Positions 45,593 through 57,700 of a DNA stretch of 62,000 nt are shown here, one piece after another (position 1 is the stretch's first letter; each line of letters opens with the position of its first letter). The DNA comes from Gnetum montanum (Eukaryota; Streptophyta; Gnetopsida; Gnetales; Gnetaceae), in assembly GCA_015680685.1 (NCBI GenBank), contig MNCI01004199.1, positions 25,176 through 87,175 on the forward strand, read 5' to 3'. A program made the translations under genes and the position numbers. A model generated the notes under the pieces. It saw nothing but the letters and a program-made list of their open reading frames with translations. It was not told the DNA's origin and did not search any database.

Positions 45593-45611
45593 GGGGGTGG
45601 GGGAGGGGGGG
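45593..45611 (+). other. G-run with quadruplex potential
   Basis: G5-T-G5-A-G7 on the plus strand, about 275 bp upstream of the antisense ATG, hence on the template strand of that gene. It satisfies the common four-run rule if the G7 is split. It could also be a decayed polypurine tract. Confidence 0.6.
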
Positions 45612-46400
45612 ATGGACACTTTCTTCCATTCTAATATTGGTGGAAAACAACTTCACGTTTTAAAATTTTGAATTTTTGGTTTGTGAGCCCAACCATATGC
45701 CTTCTTTCCTATCCAAAAACTACATCAATATTGAGTTTTGGATACTTTTGATAATTAAAGAAATATTTCATCCTTAACTCCCATGCATCCACATTGAGGA
45801 TGCCATGGCCAGCATGGATACATGCCTCCCATTTTACAAAACCATTGAAACATAATTATTTTTCCATTTTTAGTAGCTACAACTTATCTTTTCAATCCCA
45901 GACTTCCAAAAAGGGGTTGGACATGGACAAATTTGGAAAATTTGGGTTTTCATCATGGAAGAAGAGGGGTAAAATCAATTCTTATCCCCTAATTCCCATC
46001 TAGCCTATGTTTGACCTTAAGAGTAGGCCCACATGACCTAGAATCCCTCCAATCACACTTGACAACCTTGAAACCTCACCAAACCTAGCCGAAACTAGTT
46101 AAAAATCTTGGGATTTAGTGTTTTCATAGTGGAGGAGGCTTTGTCCATGCTAAGAATATCATCCTTAGCATGTATGGATGGGGGAAAGCCAAAAATGACA
46201 TAAATTAACTACCTAGTAGCCATTTCTCAATGCCTAGTGGTCCCTAGACCTTACTAGAACCCTATGAAGCATTCGAATGCCCCAAATGTAGTCAAATATG
46301 GCACAAAATTGTCATCCCCTTCTCATCCATGCTAGGGCCATCCTACCTAGNAGTACTTAGAACCCTCCAAACTATTAAATCTTATCACCTAGTATTGACC
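45612..46400. other. T1 region upstream of the antisense gene
   Basis: AT-rich, no supported ORF. Contains CCATGCTA/TAGTGTGG-like words that become regular in the tandem array to the right. Confidence 0.4.
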
Positions 46401-49000
46401 ATTAACATCGACAATCCCAAAGGCTAATATGCATGGTCAATTAGGTTCAGAACTAGACTATGTCTAATTTTCATGATTCTTCAATGCAAGTAAAGATCAT
46501 TTATATGTTTCATAGCATGGAAACTAGGACAATGAAGCTAGGAAGGTTACTGGGGGATTCCAAAAACAAGAAAACAATAATAGATTGTCTTAGACTAACA
46601 CCAAAACCTTCATAGCTTTTTGGGATGTTACTAGAATGCCTAAAAATCAGCAAAAATTAATCCCCTAAGGTTCTTCCACACTAGGGAGGACCTCTTCCAC
46701 ATTGAAAATTATAGTCTTAGTGTGGGTGAAAGGAGAAAAGCTAAAACTATTGAAGTTTTCATGTAGTTTGACTTCCAGAAGTAGCCCAATCCTTCCAAAA
46801 GCCACAAGACTTCTGAAAGTTATCTAAAATAACCAAAAATTTTCCTAGTTGGGTTCTCCATCTTGAGGAGGACCCCATACATGCTAATCATCCTAGCCTT
46901 AGTGTGGATAGAGGAGAAGCCTAAAACCCCACTCATAGTCCTCAAAAAGACCAAATTTCTACCCCTAGGCATCAATAGTCAACACCAACAACCTTGTGGA
47001 TAGGCATGCATAGTTAAAATTGAAAAAATAGTAAAAATTAGAGTCCCTTGATCCCTCCACATTGAGAGCCACCTCTTCCATGTTTTTTAGTGTGGAAGAA
47101 AGAGGAGAACTTTGGGAGAACTCCAAAAGCATCATTAGGTACCTTGAACAAAATTTTCACATCCTAAGATCATTAAACTTGCTAATATTAACCAAAAATA
47201 GCCAGAAACTCTTTTCTCATAATCTTTCATGCTAAGAATGGAAATATAATTGTGTAAAATATTGGGGAACATAAAAAATCACTTAACAACCCTCAACAAC
47301 CAAATTTTAACATTGGAAATTAGCAGTCAACACTAGCAACTTTAGAAACCAACATGCACGGCTAGAAATGTTAAAATGTGGAAAAAATTAGTGTCCCTTA
47401 GTTTCTCCATGCCGAGAAATCCCACTTCCACACTACCCAAAATGAAAGAGATGGGAAACATTTATGGGAAGTTGGAATTGGCCCTTCAACACCTCAACAA
47501 AACAAACTATAGCCTTACATGAGCCCTAAGGCTAGTTTCACATCTTCTCAAGCCCTCAAGCCTTTCAAAAGTGATTACATAAAGCCAAAACGTTTCTCCC
47601 CATAGTCCTCCATGCTAAGCACACTATCCCCAACCTAGAAAAATTGGGGAAGATCAAAAACCATCTAGGAAACCTTCAAACTACCAAACATAACCTCAAG
47701 CCCTAATCATTGATCCTAGTAACCTTGGAGGTACACATGCATGATCGATTGAGGTTAAAAATAACACAACTCTAGGATTCATGGTTCTTCCATGCTAGGA
47801 ATCCTTTCCTCCATGTTTCCTAGCATAAAAACTAAAGGCAAAAACTTATTTGAGGCTCATAAACACCTCAGAATAACATCAAATAACCTTGCATGCACTT
47901 TACAACTCTATTAGCACCCTCTTGAGTCTTCAAACCTTAGAAAATTGATTTTAAAAGGTCAAAATGTGGTCTCCCCTAGTCTTCCACGTTGATCATCTTA
48001 GTCTTAGTATGGAAAAAGAGGGGAAGCCCAAAAAACACATGGGAGAACTCAAAACTACGAAAGTTTAACTTGAAAACCTAGCCCTTAGCCCTAGTAACTC
48101 CAAAAGCTATCATGCATAGCTGATTGTGACTTGAACTAATCGAGATCAAAGATTCTAGTTTGATCCATGCTAGAGAAAGTTTTCTCCATGCTAGATAGCA
48201 TGGAAATAGAAAGGTAAAGCTACTTTTCTACTTTTACTAGCAAGATGACACTCCTAGAAGCCAAGGATCTATACTAGATAAGCCTAGGACCTCATAGCCT
48301 TAATATTTTATTAGTTTGATCATATTTTGATCTCCAAAATTCATTCCTAAAAATATTCCATGCTGGAGAAACTCCTATAATGTGGAAATAAGGGGAAAAG
48401 TCCTTAGATTCCCTTGCATGACCTTCAAACATGCCCAAAATCAACTAGAAACTTCTAGAATCATGATTTGCAGCCATAGGGGCTTAGGAACCTAGTTAAT
48501 GTGCTTCCAAACCATTCTAAATTTACAAAAAGTGTTCCCACATTCTTCCATGCTAGGGATACTATGCATAGTGTGAAATAACAGAATAAATCCATTTCAA
48601 TATTATTTGACACTCAAAATCGACTCAAACTACCTCAAAATAAAGCTAGAAGATGCACAACTTCCAGATTTGGGTTTTAGCTACCTATTTGACCATGTTT
48701 GATCTTTTTTTTGCTATGATTTTAATTCTCTAGATTGAACCCCCTATCTTTCATGCTAGCTAGTGTGGAAATAAGGGGAAATTCTACAAAACATGCTTAT
48801 TAACCTTTATAGACCTCTGAAGTGCCCAATTTTGACAAATATGGCCCTACGTTACCTTGGGTTGGCCGTAGGACCTTAATTTTGGATCCCTAGATGCCCA
48901 AAAACCTACTTTCCCCATTTTCCATATGAGGTTGCCTTCTTCTAAGCTGGCTAGCATGGAAACAATGGGCCTAGCATGAAATCTTCAAAACTCTTAATTT
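46400..49000 (+). repeat. Degenerate tandem array, period about 370 bp
   Basis: An anchor block GTCAACACTAGCAACCTTGG...CATGCATGG recurs with CATGCA at about 46,428, 47,005, 47,353, 47,736 and 48,112 (spacings 577, 348, 383, 376). Between anchors are CTTCCATGCTAGG and TAGTGTGGAA blocks. The latter continue to about 48,980 with weaker order. The TAGTGTGG words match the CAGCGTGGA motif of the T1 LTR. Confidence 0.6.
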
Positions 49001-49360
49001 TCATGCTAGAATAGCCCAGAAATAGCCTTGACTAATGCCCAAACTTACTCAATATCTTTGTAGCCCTAAATCATGGGCCACTAAGGCCTAAATTTGGCAA
49101 AATCTAACTCTTATTTGACCTACATTGACCAATTTTAATTATATGTAGCCTATTTTTCTTGATTTTTGCCTTATTACATGATGCTTTGGCTTGTTTCAAC
49201 CTAGTGTCACATTTTCAACCTTGTTAACCTTATTATGACCTATACACAGCCTTATATTCTCTTTACTTGCCTTATTATACCTTTATTTTTATTTTTTTAG
49301 CCTTTGATTAGTATTAAATAGTGGGGTTTGACCTTCCTTGACAACTATTTAAGACCATGT

Positions 49361-49447
49361 GACCATGGCTCGCCAAGGCCTTAAACTAGCATCATCGTCT
49401 ACTATGACCTTAAACTAGCACCATGGCCTACTATGGCCTTAAAATAG
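49361..49447 (+). repeat. 29-bp minisatellite, second block
   Basis: Three units of the type CTACTATGGCCTTAAACTAG + CACCATGG, closing the 10-kb segment that begins with the main block at 39.47 kb. Confidence 0.75.
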
Positions 49448-49620
49448 AAAAATCATCATCCTTTCTAATCCTTTATAACCTTATTTCTCATGGTTCCCTT
49501 ATTTGATCTTTATTTGGCCTCTATTATGCTTTGTTGACTTGTACTTATGGCTTTGTATGACCTTGTTTGCATTAGAATAACATGTGTTTGCATAATTTTA
49601 TACCATTTTGGCACTGATTA

Positions 49621-49635
49621 TTTACTTTTAGCTAG
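49621..49635 (+). other. Probable splice acceptor before T1 pol
   Basis: TTATTTACTTTTAGCTAG followed at once by the long pol frame (VPLNMILVDMQDQS...). Ogre elements remove an intron between PR and RT, so an acceptor is expected here. Confidence 0.45.
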
Positions 49636-50830
49636 GTTCCACTTAATATGATTTTGGTTGACATGCAAGATCAAAGTATGACTACCTAGGAGCAAATCAG
49701 TTTGCTTTTGTGCCTAAGTGGGTTCCATGATGATGTTGAACAATGTGTTGACCTTGATTACTTAGATCTTGAACCTAAGAGTCTTGTTGACCATGTAACC
49801 TAAATAGAGAAACCTCTAGAATGGCTTGAAAACCCAATCAAAACCCTTGACTTAGAGGTAAAAGGCATAACCAAAGACTCTCTAGTTGAGGTTCCTATTG
49901 CAACACATAGGGGCAAGGAGAAAACTCCTACATCAACTTCCTCACTGAAATCTCAATATGCTCAAGACATCACCAAAGTTCTATAAGACAACTATAAAAT
50001 CTTCACTTGGTCATATCAAGATATGCCAAGTCTAGACCCATGTTTAGTTTAGCACAACATCATACTAAACCCTAGCATTAGACTACTTAAGAAAAAAGTA
50101 TGCAAGATTAGACCTAATTTGCCCTTGGTAGTTTGTAATGAGATCTCAAAGCTCTACAAAGCTAGTTTCATTAGGGCTGTTAGCTACACTAAATGGGTGT
50201 CCAACATAGTGATAGTTCCTATTAAAAAAAAGAGTGTTCGTATTTGCATCAATTTTTGAGATCTAAATAAATCAACTATCAAAGATAACTTCCCTTTGCC
50301 TAGTATTGATCAACTTATCGATACTACAGCTAGGCATGCCTTATTATCCTTTATGGATGGATTCTCAAGAAATAACCAAATTAGGATCAATCTAGAGCAC
50401 CAACTTAACATGACCTTTATGATCCCTTGGGGTACCTTTTTCTATACCATGATGCCTTTATGATCCCTTGGGGTACCTTTTTCTATACCTTTATGGTAAC
50501 ATTAGAGCAAGCTATCAATGAGCCATGACCTATATATTCAGTGATTACATGTTAGGTTTACTTAATGATTACGTAGATGATATAGTCGTTAAGTCCAAAG
50601 TGGCTAGTGACCATGATAATGACCTAGATATTATGCTTAAAACATTTCTTAAATATGAGCTTAGAATCAATCACAAGAAATGTCTCTTCAGTGTCAAGAC
50701 TAGTAATATGCTTGGCTTTATAGTTTCTAAAGTAGGGATACATGTTGATCCTAATAAGGTTAAGGTCATATTAAAAATAGCAGTGTCTTCCAACCTTAAG
50801 GAGCTTTAGGAATTACAAGGTAGATTATAT
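49636..50830 (+). pseudogene. T1 reverse transcriptase
   Basis: N-terminal extension, then KIFTWSYQDMPSLDPCLV, IRPNLPLVVCNEISKLYKAS, FPLPSIDQLIDTTARHALLS-MDGFS, MIPWGTFFY, and the active site GLLNDYVDDIVVKSKVASDH with both aspartates intact. Then LGFIVSKVGIHVDPNKVKVI. A 41-bp tandem duplication at about 50,414-50,490 shifts the frame exactly where the open frame changes. Stops otherwise are TAG and TAA. Confidence 0.85.
50414..50490 (+). repeat. 41-bp tandem duplication inside T1 RT
   Basis: CCTTTATGATCCCTTGGGGT and the following 15 bases occur twice, 41 bp apart (starting at 50,414 and 50,455). 41 is not a multiple of three. Confidence 0.9.
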
Positions 50831-50984
50831 TTTATTTATAGATTTATTGTTGGGCTTATAGATAAGTTACAACCCATGCAACAATTTCTTAAGAAAGGAT
50901 TTCACTATTAGTGAATAGATCAATGCCAAGAGGCATTTGAAAACCTTAAGCAAGAGTTGACACAACTACCAACATTCTATCCTC

Positions 50985-51310
50985 CATAAGAGGATAAGCC
51001 ACTTTACATTTGCCTTACCATCTCCAACACATCCATTGCCTCTCTACTCTATCAAAAATGTGATGATGGAGCAAAAATGCTAGTATACTACCTTAGCCAT
51101 GCATTAGTTGTCCATGAGACCTGATACATTGAAGTAGAGAAGTATTATCTAGCCTTAGTCTTATTCTTAAAGAAGTGGAGAAACTACCTCTTCAAAAGTC
51201 ACGTCAACATCATTTTTAAGGATAACATACTCAAAGCCATAATGACCAACATCTACAAAAATAGTTATATAGCCCAATGGAAAGCCATAACTATGGATTT
51301 TGACCTCCAT
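50985..51310 (+). pseudogene. T1 RNase H
   Basis: KPLYICLTISNTSIASLLYQ, MLVYYLSHALV, and IEVEKYYLALVLFLKKWRNY correspond to the RT-linked RNase H of Ty3/gypsy elements. One frame with a few stops. Confidence 0.75.
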
Positions 51311-51439
51311 TAATCCTCAAAAAAAGGTTAAGCTATAGTTGTATAGCTTACAATTTCACTTGTTGATGTCCAAGCAGCCATAGATCCTAAATTCCCTAAT
51401 GAACACATTAATGCAATTAGCCAAGTGCCTAAGGGTTAT

Positions 51440-51725
51440 GAGATGTTCATTCAGTTTGATAAAGCTTCAACTACCCATGGGGCCTATGTTGCTATCATCA
51501 GAACATTCCCATTTAGTGAAATTTAATCCTTCACCTATTATTTTATGTTTTCATGCACCAACAACATAGCAGAGTATGACAATTTGATTAGAGGGATGAT
51601 GGAAACTCGTGATATAGGAATCAAGTACTTAATGATCAAAGGTGATTTGCAACTTGTGGTCAACCAAGTGATCAAGGTCTATGCATGTAAACCAAAATAC
51701 TTACAACCATACAATGACCTAGGGA
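51440..51725 (+). pseudogene. T1 second (archaeal-type) RNase H
   Basis: MFIQFDKASTTHGAYVAIIR, CTNNIAEYDNLIRGMMETRD and LMIKGDLQLVVNQVIK match the DGAS, TNNxAEY and GDSxLV blocks of the aRNase H acquired by Tat elements. This fixes the lineage. Confidence 0.85.
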
Positions 51726-52099
51726 GGTAATTATTACAATAATTCATAGATGTTGATATCTAACACATACCCCAAAATAAGAAACCATAGCCAATGCAAT
51801 TGGAATGTTAGCCCTTAGTGTGACACTAGATGTGTTTAGTAAGTTGCCCACCTTAACCATGGAATATGCTACTCCCATCACATAGAACATTGGGGATGCC
51901 TTTGTGGTTATTGTTCAGACTACTCCTTCCAAGAAGTGGTATGATGCTAGAAAATTTTAACTTATGCATGGTGAAGCCTCACAAGGCCTAACTAATGCTT
52001 AGAACAATGTTGTATGCAAGAAATCAAAGCAATGTGTGATTGTAAGTGATCACATATTATCTCAACGATTCCATGATGGCACACTCCTAAATTCCTTAG

Positions 52100-53170
52100 G
52101 TAAAATCGAAGCTAGAATAGTCCTAGAAGAGGTTCATTAGGGTATTTTTGAAGGACATATAGGACCAAGAGCTATGACCATTAAGATTGGAAAGTTAGGC
52201 TACTATTGGCTCCATATGGAAAATAACTATCTACAAAAGGTTAAGTGGTGTGACACATGCCAATAGTATAGAAACCTCATACATGCACCACCAACTAAGT
52301 TTCATACAACTCAAATAACATGGCCATTTCAACAATGATGGTTGGATATCATTGGATCCATAATGCCTACGTCTCTTGTAGGACATAGCTTCATCATCAC
52401 TACAATCAGATACTTTATAAAGTGAGTTGAGGCTATTTCCCTAAGGAGTATTACATTTGATCAAGTCTTTAAATTCATCCTAGATAACATTGTAGCTCAT
52501 TTTAGCATACCCATGACCATCATTATAGATAATAGACCATAATTTAGTAGCCAAGAAACAAAATATTTCTATCATGACCTAGGAATTAAGCATTCTTTCT
52601 TGTTGCCTTATTACCCTTAAGGAAATGAACAAGAATAAGCAACCAACAAGGCCATCATCAACTTGCTCAAGAAGATGTTCAATAACAAAAAGCCTAAATG
52701 TCATGAGCAACTTGTTTATGCACTATGGGCATATAGAAAAACCCATCGCATGGCCATTGGTATGACCCCTTATAGCTTGGTTGATGGTTCTGAAGCTATT
52801 TTACCTCTTAATTTACAAGTTCCATTGCTCTGAGTAGCCTTGAATAACTTCATCAAGGATGAGAAGAACAAGGAGTTTCAGACAATAACCCTAGACTTAA
52901 TGAAGGAGTAATGTATGTAAGCACTTGCTTACATCAAATACTATCAAGAGAGGAAGAAGTGGCAGCATCACCATAACTTGACCATGTGTAATATCAAGGA
53001 GGATGACCTAGCCCTCAAAGCCATTTGAGAACATGGAAACAAATTCTTAGCCAATTGGGAAGGACTCTTCCTTATCACCAGATCCTACAAGAATGATCCA
53101 TTCAGAATAGCTGACATGAATGTAAATGAGCTAGCCAATCCATTCAATCATTCTTATCTAAAGGAATAAT
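52100..53170 (+). pseudogene. T1 integrase
   Basis: Zinc domain VH-GIFEGHIGPRAM...WCDTCQ, core WLDIIGSIMP, FIITTIRYF, IIDN and YYP-GNEQE with all three acidic residues readable. Then LVYALWAYRKTHRMAIGMTP and the C-terminal VNELANPFNHSYLK. In-frame TAG/TGA/TAA interrupt it, and the frame differs from the RNase H part. Confidence 0.8.
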
Positions 53171-53207
53171 ACATGTAGCCTACAATCATTGACAAGCAAG
53201 CCTACTT

Positions 53208-53266
53208 TTAGTAGCCTACTAGGGCCTTAAACTAGTACCATGGTTAGCCACAGCCTTAAACTAGTG
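53208..53266 (+). repeat. 29-bp minisatellite, third block
   Basis: Two units of the CTAGGGCCTTAAACTAGTAC type between the integrase and the polypurine tract. Confidence 0.7.
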
Positions 53267-53370
53267 AGTTTAGTGAACTGGATAACTTGATTTTATCATC
53301 TCATGTGTCCTATCTACATTGTAGTTTCATAGTATGTAGTGGTGTTTTATATTCTTTGTTAGTGCCTCTT

Positions 53371-53393
53371 GGGTCAAGCCAAAGAGGGATCAT
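53371..53393 (+). other. T1 polypurine tract candidate
   Basis: GTCAAGCCAAAGAGGGATC precedes TGAAACACC, where the 3' LTR may begin. Confidence 0.45.
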
Positions 53394-54715
53394 TGAAACA
53401 CCATGAAAATTGTATGTTATAGCCAATTTTTGTCATGTAGCTTTCAATCCATGAAACCTAAGCTTAAACTTTATTATACATGTGAAGATTGTAATCCATG
53501 AGGGGAAATCTCACATATTCCATGCTTTTGGAGCTAAAAATTCCTAATAAGTGATTAAAGCCTCATTCCACAAGTGAGAAAACTCACATAGTATTTATAT
53601 TTGGGCTTTNGAGGAGTTCAAGGTTTTCCCTTAGCTTGAAAACTCTCTTCCCTAGCATAGAAACTGCACACCCCTAGCATGGAACCCACAAAAGTTAGAC
53701 TTCAATACTCCATGCACTCTAATGTTGACCAACCACTCTAGCAAGGATGGTAGAAGGCTCAATGTGAAAGATCTATCTTTGGCATAAAAGGTATGTTCCC
53801 ATTACTATTTATATTAAATGGAATGACCATGGGGGGAAGGCACTTACTATATATGGTAACCCCCAAGTTTTGGCACCCATCTCACCTATACGAGAAAAAC
53901 ATTGTAGAAATATGGAATCCAATTTGTAACCATTATGTAGCCAAATTATAGTCCAATCATAGCCATTTTGCAACTCCATTCATGGCCTGAATCCTATAAA
54001 AACTAGCCCCAAACACTATTCACAATTTTGACTTTTTTGGCACTTGAATACACTAAGCATACATACATTTTTCCTAGCAATAATTCCACACTCAAGCATT
54101 TTCAAGCACTCAAGGGCTCTTGCAATCTCCCACATTTGCATTATCTTGAACCCCAATGTACAAGCATTATCACCTTAAAAATTGTGAACTTTTGGTGTCA
54201 ATGTTGCATTTCTAGGGCTCCCAACCCCCAATGTGGAGTAATCTACTAGCCAAATTCTTCACATTTCACACCCCTAAAAAGTAACCCAAATTGTAGATCT
54301 ACAATTTGTAGCAAAGGATACTTTAATGCATTAGGAGTGCCTTGGTATTTGAATCGTGAAGTAAATCACATCAAATTTAACAGACCTTGAACTCCTACCT
54401 TAGCAAACCCTCCTTTGCTCTCTCATGGGCATTTCTTGTACACATTTTTGGAACTCATTCTTTATTGTTTTGAATAAATTTTTAGAGTTTCATTTTGTGT
54501 GAAATTTTCATTTTAGTTTAATTTCATAGATCCATAAAGTTTTTACATAGTATTTTCTCAACTCCTCATTTTGCATTTTGTAAGTCCCTAGTTGATCTGC
54601 CAAATTGAATAGGGTATATCAATCCCATTTTTTCTAGAGGCCATGGGGATTTGAGGTTGAGGCTATTGCACCAAATCCATAAACCTTCCAATGATCAATT
54701 TTTTCGGTAACAACA
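53394..54715 (+). repeat. T1 3' LTR
   Basis: Partner of the 5' LTR with the same order of blocks and end GGTAACAACA. The start TGAAACACC is taken from the purine-rich tract before it; clear homology to the 5' copy begins at about 53,513. Confidence 0.7.
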
Positions 54716-55052
54716 AGATCCAATGCTATAAGTTGAATATAGTGATAATGTGCTTTCATTTGAGGAGAAACTTACTTCCTCCTAAGGTGTCCATCATCAA
54801 GAAGAGAATATCTCATGGATATTTTGGTATATTGATCTCTATTTCTTTGATACCTGTACTATTATGTTCAAGAAGGAGCAAGTGAGAGAGTATTATTTTA
54901 TCCCTTAGAAAAAGAAGAAACACCATGACATGCTAGTTATTCCTTCTCTTATTTCATAGCATTGTTGACTTTATTAGAGATTGACAGGATTTCTTGGTCA
55001 TCACATTGAATGACAACTTCTTCAATATATTTAGTAGCTAGGAAAGCATCAT
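54716..55052 (-). other. T2 segment between gag core and T1
   Basis: Continuation of T2 downstream of its gag core. Short and rich in stops; no motif recognised. Confidence 0.4.
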
Positions 55053-55529
55053 CTAGAGAATGATGTTAGGATAAGTAATCCTTTTTTGAATATAGTCAAT
55101 TAATGCAACCTCAAAGATGTCATGTAAGGCACATTCCTCCAAATAGTAGGGAAATTTAGTTAATGTTACTATCCATTGAGAAATGAAAATATTGAGGGGT
55201 TTATTTGGAATCTTCTTAATAGTTACAAAGGACATGATGCTACTACTTTGAGGAATATTGAACTTAAAATGTTTAATAAAATCCAATAATCATTATTCTA
55301 AAGAGGTAATGGAATCATGGGATAAGGACCTATACCATTCTGGAACTCTTCTAGAGAAAGAATTAGAGAAATACCTTAGTATAGTGTGAGGGTAAGGGGA
55401 AAGAAGCATGCATTCATTTTTGAACATGACTACATGGTTCATGAAATCCCTTGTTTCAAGATTGTATTTCATAAAGGAGGTTAGTGAAATCCCCTTGGAC
55501 AAAACTAGCATGGGGATGATAGAGCTCAT
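55053..55529 (-). pseudogene. T2 gag core
   Basis: Two open pieces in one minus-strand frame, separated by TAA-TGA at about 55,287-55,292. Text such as YFSNSFSRRVPEWYRSLSHD, LLDFIKHFKFNIPQ and IPNKPLNIFISQWIVTLTKF follows the retrotransposon gag pattern (a WY-x-L block, a long helix, a Y/F-x-x-RW-type block). It is cut from its protease (30.3-31.0 kb) by T1. Confidence 0.65.
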
Positions 55530-56889
55530 GGGATCATTTAGAACCTAATCCAAAGAAATAGAAGATCCTTCTTACATGACCAACACTTTAGCTACTTTGT
55601 CTTTAGTACTTTGTAGATGGAACATAACATCATTAAGTAGTGCCAATAACTATAAATCTATTTCAAAAAAATGAGAAGTAGGTTAAGCTACAACAATCAA
55701 TAGAGATATTAAAGGATGATTCATACATGAGATAGGTTCAAATGCTGTGGAAAAAGTATGCCTAATGAAAACAAAATTAGATGAGTATATGGAAAAATAC
55801 TGTGCATTACTAGGTTAGGGATGCTAAACATAGGTGAAGTGATAGTGGTGTGTAATGTAATAGAAGAAAATGAAGGAATGGTGGGTTGAGACTAAGGGAT
55901 GGAAATATGTACATATGAGAAGTGGATTAGTGGATCAAAAAGAAGAAATGAGGACTACTAACATTATTGGAGTGAAATAGGTTATATGGCAAAGAAATGG
56001 AGCTAGTTGGTAGGCTAAGGTTAGAAGGCCCCATACTAAGAGGAAGAGATCTAGGTTAATATTTGAGCAGTTATGACATTAATGTTATGTATATGTTATG
56101 AAAGAGAATTGGTCTTGTTAGACCATTTAGTTAGTGGTTCTTCAACTTCATTAGTCATATAAATGTTTAACTTCGAATCTATGCTTCATTTTTTTCTCCT
56201 AAGAGTAATTTGAGGATTAAGAAACTAATCTAAGATAGCTTTCATCCTAGCCTCTTCAATCTGGAAATGTATTCTTTCATATATTTTCTCTTATTCCATC
56301 ATAAATTATGCAATCTCCTTAGCTTCTTTATGATCCAATTCAATAGGATGACCTAGATTAGGAAGAAAAGGAGGAAGATCACTCTCTTTCTTATATTCTA
56401 GCATGAGCTTTAAAATATCAAGAGTAAGTAAAACATATAGCTTTTACTTGGTATAGGGTATCTTGTAATGTCCTTAGCTTAATCCTTTAGAAAATTCATA
56501 GTTTCTTATTAGATTAGTAATCTTTTGAATCATAAAGAAATGCAAATTAGAGAATGATGTAATGACTATAGATGTATTTTAGTAGTGATTATGACTTCAT
56601 GAGGTTGTTACCAAAGCTTTGGTTTTTCCTACATATAGGGTTGAACTCAAAGAAAAAGGTGAAAATATCTATTTAGGATAGACATAAAAGTCATAAAAGA
56701 AATGATGTTACATTAGTGTCTTAAAACAACACATCAGTTAGACTTAGAAAACCTTTCTTGATGAGTAGATCCTAAATATAACACTAATTTCCATAAAGAT
56801 TCAAGCCATTATTCTAACACCAAAGAGATATTGTGATTAAAATCATCATAAATTTGAGATTCAGAACAACCCTATGAGAAATGAGCTAA
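55530..56889 (-). other. T2 upstream region
   Basis: 5' side of T2 gag on the minus strand. No convincing ORF; N-terminal gag and leader are presumably here, heavily decayed. Interrupted at 56,894/56,895 by A3. Confidence 0.4.
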
Positions 56890-56894
56890 GCATC
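56890..56894 (+). repeat. A3 left flank, presumed target duplication
   Basis: GCATC before the A3 LTR; the right partner is outside the window. Confidence 0.4.
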
Positions 56895-57699
56895 TGATGG
56901 CCACTTACCGTCACGATATTGCATCCCTCACAATATCGCGTACGCGATATCATGGTGCACCGTCATATCTATAAATAAGAGGCAGCTCTCCCTTGTTTCC
57001 TCATCCTTAGCTAGACAGTAGGGAAACTCTGGCAGATTGATCACTCCAGAGATAGAATATTTTCAATGTGCCCACAGTAGAAGTCCTAAAGTAAATGGAT
57101 CTTTATTCAAGCAAACATTGTACCTGAACACAAGTTTGTGTATGGAAATAAAGATGAGCTTCTTGGATAAACCTTGTAGTGCATGGAATAGGCTAATTAG
57201 GATTTTATTTATTGTTATTTATTATCTATTATTTACATGATTTATTAGTTATTTACTACTTTCTCTCTCAACCCTTCTCTCCTAGTTAAGTGCCTCAGTA
57301 CGATCACTTCGAGCACGTGCGTTACGCGTGGTGATCCCAGCAACAACTAGCATTTGGTAACCACGGTTGCATTGGTTTAGGGTGTGAACGATAAGTGGGA
57401 ATGGATGCTGACGCTAGGTAATTTAGACTTAGTTCATTAGTTAGATTTAGTTAGTAGTTTCTCAACCCTTCACCTTGTTAGCATAAAAGACAAAAACATA
57501 AAAAGCTATAAAAATCATATACCTCAGACTTACTTAACCATACACCATGACAACTACAAGTAAGTTTAGGAAGACAACGAATGATTAACCCTAAGTGTTC
57601 CATGAGGCATGTAGGACTTAGTCTACAGAGTTCGACCGGATCGCGCGTGTTACACTCGTATTCGTATGGTTGAGTGTAGGGGTACCTCGCCACTCATCA
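56895..57699 (+). repeat. A3 5' LTR
   Basis: 805 bp, TGATGGCCAC...CACTCATCA. R-U5 (GGATCTTTATTCAAGC, GGAAATAAAGATGAGCTTCT) matches A1. The U3 differs: it has a CG-rich palindrome instead of the GATGAGGC blocks. Confidence 0.88.
56933..56950 (+). promoter_or_regulatory. A3 LTR 18-bp perfect palindrome and TATA box
   Basis: ATATCGCGTACGCGATAT, four CpGs intact, 19 bp upstream of TATAAATA (56,970-56,977). It is in the same place as the palindromes of A1 and A2 U3, but with unrelated sequence. Confidence 0.65.
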
Positions 57700-57700
57700 T

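Larger units (their letters stand above)
31870..54715 (+). mobile_element. T1: Tat/Ogre-like Ty3/gypsy element, plus strand
   Basis: About 22.8 kb including the nested M1. LTRs of about 1.3 kb at both ends (left start uncertain), a primer site shared with M1, gag, PR, a 10-kb insert with an antisense spliced pseudogene, RT, RNase H, archaeal-type RNase H, INT, polypurine tract, LTR. The second RNase H and YVDDIVVKSK place it in the Tat lineage, and the split between PR and RT recalls Ogre, where an intron lies there. The LTRs are strongly diverged, so it is old. The 5-bp flank at 54,716 is AGATC; AGATG at 31,811-31,815 might be its partner but is unproven. Confidence 0.8.
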
